A stretch of DNA of 10,759 nucleotides from CAYLNK01 sp964384675. Its GTDB lineage: Bacteria > Acidobacteriota > Thermoanaerobaculia > UBA5066. Positions 6,653 to 10,759 of the stretch are shown here, one piece after another. The DNA is taken from positions 1-10,759 of the forward strand of contig CAYLNK010000238.1 of the NCBI GenBank assembly GCA_964384675.1, read 5' to 3'. Position 1 is the first letter of the stretch, and the number at the start of each line of letters is the position of its first letter. Under the pieces are notes generated by a model that had not been told where the DNA came from, ran no database searches, and saw only the letters and a program-made list of their open reading frames with translations. The translations under genes were made by a program, and so were the position numbers.

Positions 6653-7249
6653 GTGCGCCGTCCTCCCCTGCTCGTCGCGCTCTTGCTGGGTGCCGCGTGC
6701 GCGAAACGCGAGGCCACACCCCCCGCGGCCCCGACCGGAACGCCGCTCGCCGCTCGTCCCGCGGCGCCCTCGGTACCCCTGCCCGCCGGCGTCCCGCCGA
6801 CGCCCGATCCCCGGGTTGTGGCGGCGCAGCGGGAGATGTCCGACAAGGTCGCCTCGTACGCCCTGACCGCCGAGACCCTCGACAAGATCCTCCTGTGCGA
6901 GAAGGACCTCGCGGACTTCTGGGCCGACCCGGAAAAGGCCCGGAGCATCCGCGGCCAGCTCTCGCTCGCTGCCATCTACGAGGCGATCGGGCGGACGCCC
7001 CGCGTCGCCAAGACGCTGGAAGCGTTTCACCTCGCCCCACCCGACTACGTGCTCGGCACGTTCGCGATGATGGGCGGCTACGCGTACGAGTCGATCCGGC
7101 GGAGCGACCCGAACCGCGTCCTCGGGAAGGCTCCTCCGGTCACCTGGGCGACGCTCGAGGTGATCCAGCGCCGCTACGACGACGTGCAGCGCCTCGTCAT
7201 GCCGCGACCCACGCCCCCGCCGGGCGCTCCCGCCGCGCCGCGCCCCTGA
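6653..7249 (+). CDS. Putative lipoprotein of unknown function
   Basis: Predicted exported protein of 198 residues; I do not recognise a family. The N-terminus MRRPP plus the hydrophobic run LLVALLLGAAC looks like a lipoprotein signal with Cys16, although Gly at -3 is not the usual Leu. Residues 17-52 are Ala/Pro/Thr-rich and probably a flexible tether. Residues 53-180 form a helical-looking domain (VVAAQREMSDKVASYALTAETLDKI, DLADFWADPEKARSI, LAAIYEAIGRTPRVAKTLEAF, DYVLGTFAMMGGYAYES), followed by a proline-rich tail. Several residues suggest a real, structured protein, and codon use matches the neighbours. No Shine-Dalgarno is seen before the GTG at 6653, which is chosen because it gives the signal peptide. 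It may depend on readthrough past the hairpin at 6618-6635 or on an unrecognised promoter. The gene converges on the beta-propeller gene, with stop codons 9 bases apart. Confidence 0.75.
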   Translation: MRRPPLLVALLLGAACAKREATPPAAPTGTPLAARPAAPSVPLPAGVPPTPDPRVVAAQREMSDKVASYALTAETLDKILLCEKDLADFWADPEKARSIRGQLSLAAIYEAIGRTPRVAKTLEAFHLAPPDYVLGTFAMMGGYAYESIRRSDPNRVLGKAPPVTWATLEVIQRRYDDVQRLVMPRPTPPPGAPAAPRP

Positions 7250-7258
7250 CCCAGGGGC
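7242..7258. terminator. Palindrome spanning the convergent gene ends, possible bidirectional terminator
   Basis: GCCCCTG (7242-7248) and CAGGGGC (7252-7258) form a perfect 7-bp stem with a 3-base loop. The left arm contains part of the TGA stop of the lipoprotein gene, and the right arm ends next to the TGA of the opposite gene (7259-7261). No T-tract follows on either strand, so it is supported mainly by symmetry and position. Confidence 0.45.
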
Positions 7259-8623
7259 TCAGCGCCGGCGCACGATCGCGCCACCGCCGCGCGCGATCCG
7301 GCACGGGCGCCCGGGGCAGTCGCCCTCCCACGGGACGGCCACCAGGTAGGTGTCCACCGCCTCGGTCCCGCTCCGTCCCCAGTTCGAGGTGAAGAGGACC
7401 CGCGTGAGGTCGCGGTTCACGGTGGCCTGCGGCTCGGCCCAGTAGTCCTGCTCCATCTCCGTGTCGACGATCGAGCGCGTGTGAGAAAGACGCACCACCC
7501 GGCCTCCGGGCACGAGCTCGAGCGCGAAGACCTGGTCGTCCATCCAGGTGCTCGAGCCGGCGCTCCCGTCGTGAGTCGAGACGACCGCCCACCCCGGACG
7601 GCCCAGGGAGCGGCCCGAGAAGTGGAGCCCGATCGCGTCGTGGCTGAAGTCGATCGGCACGAGCGCGGTGCGCGCGCCGCTCGCGAGGTCGAGCACCGCG
7701 ATCTCGTCCGTCTCGTTGTCCTGGTAGACCATGACCTCGCGTCCCGCCGCGTCGAGCGCGAGGTCGGAGTGTCCGATCAGGCGTGAGAGCCCCCGGCCGG
7801 CGGCGAGCCCGGCGTCGTGCACCATCAGGCCGCACGGCGAAGCGTCGGACCCGAGCCTCCCCTCCGGGCAGCCCTCCCACTGCGACACGAAGAAGCGGCC
7901 GAGCGGGCTGATCGTCACGCTGTCGACGCCGTCGGTGCCGGCCACGCCGCGCAGGTCGCGGCTCGCGATCACGCGGTCCGCCACCGCGTCGTAGACGAGG
8001 AACGCAACGGTGCGGTATTCGAGGTCCTGGGCCATCAGGCCCCAGAGCCGCCCGTCCTCTGACGGGCTCCCTTCGTAGCGCGTCCTCACCGCGGCGAGGG
8101 CCTGGCCCGGGAAGTCGGCGGCGAAATCGTGCGCGGTCTTCGAGACGCCGGACCTCACGTCGACCCGCATCAGGCGCGTCCCGTCCGAGTAGAGGAGGAC
8201 GTCCGGGTCCGCCGCGTCCCAGCGCGGGTCGACCGAGCCGTCGAACGGGAGGCGTCCGATCTTCCGCAGCGTGGCCGCGTCGTACAGGTACCAGCTCGCC
8301 CCGATCCCGCGGATCAGGATGCGGCTCTCGTCGGCGTTCCAGGCCTGCACCCGCGAGTACTCGTTCTTGAGCCCCTTCGAGTCGTCTTCCGGATCGACGT
8401 CGCGCGTCCTGTCGGTGAGCCGCACGACGCAGCGTGCGAACGCCGGGTCCCGGAACGGCGCGCCGGCGACGGGTTCCGCCAGCGGGGCCGGCTGGCGGAC
8501 CGCGAGGTCCGTCACGACGGGAGGCTCGGGAGCCGCGCAGGGCGACGGCAGCGGCGGCGCGGCCCGGCCGGCGAGCGCCAGGAGCGCCAGGACCGGGACG
8601 AAGCCGCACGCCATCCGTCGCAT
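7259..8623 (-). CDS. Secreted beta-propeller (WD40/PD40-like) protein
   Basis: Exported 454-residue protein. Residues 1-21 form a Sec signal peptide (MRRMACGF, hydrophobic VPVLALLALAG, then RAAPP). The rest shows repeated beta-propeller blade patterns of the TolB/PD40 kind: WNADESRILIRGIGASWYLYD, DPRWDAADPDVLLYSDG, LMRVDVRSG, TISPLGRFFVSQWEG, REVMVYQDNETDEIAVLDLASG, and NRDLTRVLFTSNWG near the C-terminus. Cysteines occur in pairs (WEGCPEGRLGSDASPCG and GDCPGRPC), compatible with disulfides outside the cytoplasm. No enzyme active site is recognised, so a binding or scaffold role is as likely as a hydrolase or lyase. ATG at 8623 has only a weak ribosome site; a second ATG three codons in (8614) is a possible alternative. 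Upstream on the same strand lies a broken histidine kinase remnant 30 bases away, so the gene probably has, or has lost, its own promoter there. Confidence 0.82.
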   Translation of the reverse strand: MRRMACGFVPVLALLALAGRAAPPLPSPCAAPEPPVVTDLAVRQPAPLAEPVAGAPFRDPAFARCVVRLTDRTRDVDPEDDSKGLKNEYSRVQAWNADESRILIRGIGASWYLYDAATLRKIGRLPFDGSVDPRWDAADPDVLLYSDGTRLMRVDVRSGVSKTAHDFAADFPGQALAAVRTRYEGSPSEDGRLWGLMAQDLEYRTVAFLVYDAVADRVIASRDLRGVAGTDGVDSVTISPLGRFFVSQWEGCPEGRLGSDASPCGLMVHDAGLAAGRGLSRLIGHSDLALDAAGREVMVYQDNETDEIAVLDLASGARTALVPIDFSHDAIGLHFSGRSLGRPGWAVVSTHDGSAGSSTWMDDQVFALELVPGGRVVRLSHTRSIVDTEMEQDYWAEPQATVNRDLTRVLFTSNWGRSGTEAVDTYLVAVPWEGDCPGRPCRIARGGGAIVRRR

Positions 8624-8653
8624 GGGCGAACGACCCGATCATAGGCCGCGAAG

Positions 8654-8945
8654 TCAGAGTCGGATTCCCCTCCGCGACCTCCCCGCGATGACCACGGGCC
8701 TCTCCGTCGTCGCGGCCGCCCGCAAGGGCACGTCGACACGCGCCAGCAGACCGGCGCCGGGGGACGGCACGAAGGCCAGGCGATGCGACTCGGCGTACAG
8801 GTGCGAGAGCCGAGCCTCGAGGTTCGCCTCGGGAGGCTGGAATTCCAGGGTGCGCCGCACGAACGCGAACTCCTCTCCCAGCCTCACCTCCTGGGTGCCG
8901 AGGCTCTTCACCGTCGCGGAGCAAGGTCGCGCCGATCCGTCTCAT
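8654..8945 (-). pseudogene. Collapsed remnant of a LytS/YehU-type sensor histidine kinase
   Basis: The 85-codon frame starting at GTG 8911 joins two pieces of one family. The first piece, SLGTQEVRLGEEFAFVRRTLEF, resembles the segment just after the phospho-acceptor region of LytS-type kinases (EVPLxEELxFVRRYLEIE). The second, LEARLSHLYAESHRLAFVPSPGAG then LLARVDVPLR, resembles the end of their ATPase domain (ARLxxLYGxxHRLxxxxxPGGGxxVxVxLPLR). The roughly 80-100 residues usually between them, holding the ATP-binding N box and first G box, are missing; the join lies near 8825-8845. Upstream, one base out of frame, ATG at 8945 behind GGGAGG encodes MRRIGATLLR, which resembles the RLxxLLR before that segment, suggesting an additional indel. 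The product could not bind ATP. Family assignment is from remembered consensus patterns. The alternative is a small functional regulator or a chance frame. The usual LytTR regulator partner is absent. Confidence 0.5.
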
Positions 8946-8976
8946 GAAGACCTCCCGACCGTGTTTCAGGCGTCGT

Positions 8977-9005
8977 TTGACGGCGGCGCCCCGACCCACT
9001 AGATT
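8977..9005 (+). promoter_or_regulatory. Sigma70-like promoter for the riboswitch/btuB transcript
   Basis: TTGACG (8977-8982, 5 of 6 consensus) and TAGATT (9000-9005, 4 of 6) are separated by exactly 17 bases. Transcription would start near 9012, about 18-20 bases before the first aptamer bases. This is the best promoter in the window and stands in an A/T-richer patch. It lies just upstream, on the opposite strand, of the kinase remnant's first codons. Confidence 0.65.
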
Positions 9006-9029
9006 CCATCGCTCGTTCTTTCCATCGTC

Positions 9030-9210
9030 CTTCGGGTCCCCCTCCTCCGGGGGGTGCAAGAGGGAAGCGGGTGCGAATCCCGCGCGGCCCCCGCCACTGT
9101 GACCGGGGACGCGCCGGCGAATGCCACTGCGGGCGAAGGATCGGTCGGCCGGTCGCGCCCGTGGGAAGGCGCCGGTCGCGGACGATCCGGGAGCCAGGAG
9201 ACCTGCCCAG
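9030..9210 (+). promoter_or_regulatory. Cobalamin riboswitch aptamer
   Basis: Conserved cobalamin-riboswitch blocks occur in the right order: GTGCAAGAGGGAA (9054-9066), the stem GCGGG (9067-9071) with loop TGCGAAT and CCCGC (9079-9083), GCCACTGT (9093-9100), a second GCCACTG (9123-9129), GGGAAGGC (9163-9170) and the B12 box AGCCAGGAGACCTGCC (9192-9207). The region between GCCACTGT and GGGAAGGC carries the long peripheral arm typical of the adenosylcobalamin-preferring class (Cbl-I); class is inferred from layout only. It lies between a good promoter and a BtuB-type receptor gene, so bound cobalamin should repress B12 uptake. Outer boundaries are approximate to about 10 bases. Confidence 0.95.
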
Positions 9211-9250
9211 GGACATCGCCACACGTCTCACCCTCTCCGGGGCTCGGGAG

Positions 9251-9268
9251 GGAGGAGCGGCCGCCTCC
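9251..9268 (+). repeat. GGAGG/CCTCC inverted repeat between aptamer and expression platform
   Basis: GGAGG (9251-9255) and CCTCC (9264-9268) can pair around an 8-base loop that itself contains CGGCCG. Together with the elements at 9306-9333 it makes an alternating series GGAGG-CCTCC-GGAGG-CCTCC-GGAGG, giving several alternative pairings for the leader RNA. Confidence 0.5.
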
Positions 9269-9305
9269 GTCGCGCGTCGACGGGCCACCGCCCCTTCCTG
9301 TCGAT

Positions 9306-9333
9306 GGGAGGGCGGGGCCTCCCGGACCGGAGG
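9306..9333 (+). promoter_or_regulatory. Translational expression platform: overlapping anti-sequestor and SD-sequestor hairpins
   Basis: Two hairpins compete for the same arm. GGGAGG (9306-9311) pairs perfectly with CCTCCC (9318-9323) around a 6-base loop. Alternatively CCTCC (9318-9322) pairs perfectly with GGAGG (9329-9333), the Shine-Dalgarno of the receptor gene, around a 6-base loop. The first hairpin frees the ribosome site and the second hides it. This layout matches translational control, the common mode for cobalamin riboswitches in diderm bacteria. How the aptamer, ending about 100 bases upstream, biases the choice is not visible. Confidence 0.65.
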
Positions 9334-9339
9334 TGTCCA

Positions 9340-10759
9340 GTGTCCCTGTCCCGTTCCCGCCTCGTCACCGTGCTCTGTCTGCTCGCGACTCCGCCCCTGG
9401 GCGCCCAGCAGGCGACCCCGAAACCGCTCGCCGCCGACGTGGTCGTCACCGCCGAGGCCGAGCCCGCGCCGGCGAAGGACCTGGCCGTCGCCGCGACCGT
9501 GATCGACCGCGCCGCGATCGACCGCTCCCGGGCCGGCTCGCTCCTGGAGCTTCTCCGCACCGTGCCGGGCCTCGACGTGGTCCAGTCGGGCGGCCCGGGC
9601 AAGGTGGCGTCCCTCTTCCTGCGCGGCACGAACTCCACGCAGACGCTCGTCCTCGTGGACGGCGTCAAGGTGAGCTCGGCGTACTTCGGCGGCGTCGACC
9701 TCGTGGCGCTCCCGGTCTCCAACGTCGAGCGGATCGAGGTCGTGCGCGGGCCGTTCTCGGCGCTGTGGGGCTCGGAGGCGATCGGCGGCGTCGTCCAGAT
9801 CTTCACGAGACGAGCCACCGCACCCGGCTTCTCCGGCCACGGCACTCTCGCCGTCGGGAACGCGTCGACGCGCGAGGGCTCGCTCTCGGCGTCGTACGTG
9901 GAGGGTCCCGTCGAGGCGACGCTCGGCTTCCGCCGCGCCACCAGCGACGGAGACCTGCCGAACGACTTCTTCGCCGTGACGAACGCCTCGCTCGCGGTCG
10001 ACGTGGCCGCGTCGGCGGCGGTGCGCCTCGGCGCCGTCGTGAGGCGAGACGAGGGGAAGAGCGGCATCCCGTACGACGGCAGCCGCCGGAGCCTCCATCG
10101 GGAGACGACGCACGAGACGACGACCCTCTCGGTGCCGGTGAGCGTCGCTCTGGGTGGGACGACGATCGAAGCCGCCGCGCTCTTCTCGAAGGACCGCCCG
10201 ACCCTGTCGGATCCGGAAGACCCGTACGGCTTCACCCGAGCCGACACCGACTCCTCGCGCACGGGAGCCCGCCTCACCGCCTCCCGGTCGTTCGGGCCGA
10301 TCCGGCTCTCCGCGGGAGCGGACTGGGAGCGCACCCTCGTCTTCAACGAGGACTCGTACGGTCTCGAGCTCGACGACCTGACGACACGCACATGGTCGCT
10401 CTTCGCGGAGGGGCGGGCGACGCTCCTCGACGGACGCCTCGTCGCCACGCTCGGCGTGCGGCGCGACGAGCACGACGCGTTCGGTGGGCACACCAGCCCG
10501 CGCGTCACCGTCTCCTACCGGCCCGTCGCCGCGCTGAAGCTCCGCGCGGCCGCGGGCAGCGCGTTCCGGTCCCCCACGACCGGCGAGCTGTACTACCCGT
10601 TCTCGGGGAACGCCGCGCTCCAGCCGGAGCGCTCGACCTCGTTCGAGCTCGGAGCCGAGCTCGACGCCGGCCACGGCGTGTCGCTCGAGACGACCTTCTT
10701 CGACAACCGGATAACCGATCTCATCCAGTACGACTTCACGACGTCCGGCAACGTCAACG
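9340..10759 (+). CDS. btuB: TonB-dependent vitamin B12 receptor, BtuB-type (3' end outside window)
   Basis: Outer-membrane receptor that imports cobalamin with energy from TonB/ExbBD; 473 codons are visible with no stop. Start GTG at 9340 follows GGAGG by 6 bases. Residues 1-22 are a signal peptide (SRSRLVTVLCLLATPPLGA, then QQ). DVVVTA (33-38) is a TonB box. The plug domain (about 47-157) closely matches BtuB: LLELLRTVPGLDVVQSGG, LFLRGTNSTQTLVLVDGVKV, NVERIEVVRGPFSALWGSEAI and GGVVQIFTRR. The beta barrel begins near 165 and shows alternating strands, with FRSPTTGELYYPFSGNAALQPERSTSFELG being the classic receptor segment near the last third. E. coli BtuB has about 614 residues, so roughly a quarter is missing. 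The riboswitch upstream supports cobalamin, rather than siderophore, as the ligand. Periplasmic BtuF or BtuCD genes would be expected downstream but are not visible. Confidence 0.93.
   Translation, partial: MSLSRSRLVTVLCLLATPPLGAQQATPKPLAADVVVTAEAEPAPAKDLAVAATVIDRAAIDRSRAGSLLELLRTVPGLDVVQSGGPGKVASLFLRGTNSTQTLVLVDGVKVSSAYFGGVDLVALPVSNVERIEVVRGPFSALWGSEAIGGVVQIFTRRATAPGFSGHGTLAVGNASTREGSLSASYVEGPVEATLGFRRATSDGDLPNDFFAVTNASLAVDVAASAAVRLGAVVRRDEGKSGIPYDGSRRSLHRETTHETTTLSVPVSVALGGTTIEAAALFSKDRPTLSDPEDPYGFTRADTDSSRTGARLTASRSFGPIRLSAGADWERTLVFNEDSYGLELDDLTTRTWSLFAEGRATLLDGRLVATLGVRRDEHDAFGGHTSPRVTVSYRPVAALKLRAAAGSAFRSPTTGELYYPFSGNAALQPERSTSFELGAELDAGHGVSLETTFFDNRITDLIQYDFTTSGNVN

Noticed and set aside
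2786..7030. A 1414-codon minus-strand open frame covering several genes
   Set aside because: Low-complexity Arg/Gly/Ala-rich translation without domains; it is the GC-rich antisense shadow of the S1-protein and E1 genes, both of which have clear homology in other frames.
8603..8963. Similar initiation regions of the propeller gene and the kinase remnant (ATG-nGACGGATs in both)
   Set aside because: Only about 10 bases agree and the MRR start is common in exported or GC-rich proteins, so a duplication cannot be supported.
7197..9224. 675-codon minus-strand frame whose internal ATG at 8945 has a good GGGAGG
   Set aside because: After about 10 codons the translation becomes Arg/Gly-rich with no homology and runs out of frame through the beta-propeller gene. 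The start signal is instead attributed to the broken kinase remnant.
8908..10674. 588-codon minus-strand open frame opposite the riboswitch and btuB-like gene
   Set aside because: Antisense shadow; the plus strand has a conserved aptamer and a TonB-dependent receptor.
1..10759. CRISPR arrays, tRNA genes, insertion sequences, phage or toxin-antitoxin modules
   Set aside because: No regularly spaced repeats, transposase motifs, terminal inverted repeats or tRNA-like cloverleaf were seen while reading both strands.

Overview
The window is very GC-rich (roughly 70% by eye) and densely coded, with short spacers, many GTG/TTG starts and Shine-Dalgarno sites of the GGAGG type. A cytoplasmic Ser/Thr kinase with a GAF domain, a fused alpha/beta E1 2-oxoacid dehydrogenase, lipoproteins and a TonB-dependent receptor point to a diderm soil or sediment bacterium. 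Acidobacteriota would fit well, but this is inference from gene style, not a proven assignment. No mobile element, CRISPR array, tRNA or rRNA was seen.

Layout: (a) 2-2831, plus strand: the 3' part of a GAF/zinc-knuckle/Ser-Thr kinase gene, followed 10 bases later by a lipoprotein solute-binding protein of the oligopeptide (family 5) type, with no permease gene nearby. (b) 2869-4971, minus strand: one gene encoding fused alpha and beta subunits of a thiamine-diphosphate E1 component, starting at TTG behind a perfect GGAGG. (c) 5043-6610, plus strand: a structured leader and a five-domain S1 RNA-binding protein related to ribosomal protein S1. (d) 6618-7249: a strong UCCG-capped hairpin and a small proline-rich putative lipoprotein of unknown function. 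(e) 7259-8623, minus strand: a secreted beta-propeller protein, preceded by a broken remnant of a LytS-type histidine kinase (8654-8945). (f) 8977-10759, plus strand: a sigma70-like promoter, a cobalamin riboswitch, an apparent translational expression platform and the first 473 codons of a BtuB-type vitamin B12 receptor, cut by the window end.

The best-supported functional unit is the B12 module. A promoter at 8977-9005 feeds a 181-base cobalamin aptamer. Further down, two mutually exclusive hairpins share one CCTCCC arm. One of them buries the Shine-Dalgarno of the btuB-like gene, giving a complete promoter-aptamer-switch-receptor cassette. The rest looks like ordinary chromosomal housekeeping and signalling genes in short independent units, with palindromes at both convergent gene junctions. 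I found no convincing new multi-gene system. The points most worth a second look are the riboswitch platform, the collapsed LytS remnant, the S1 leader hairpin, and the kinase/solute-binding-protein pair.
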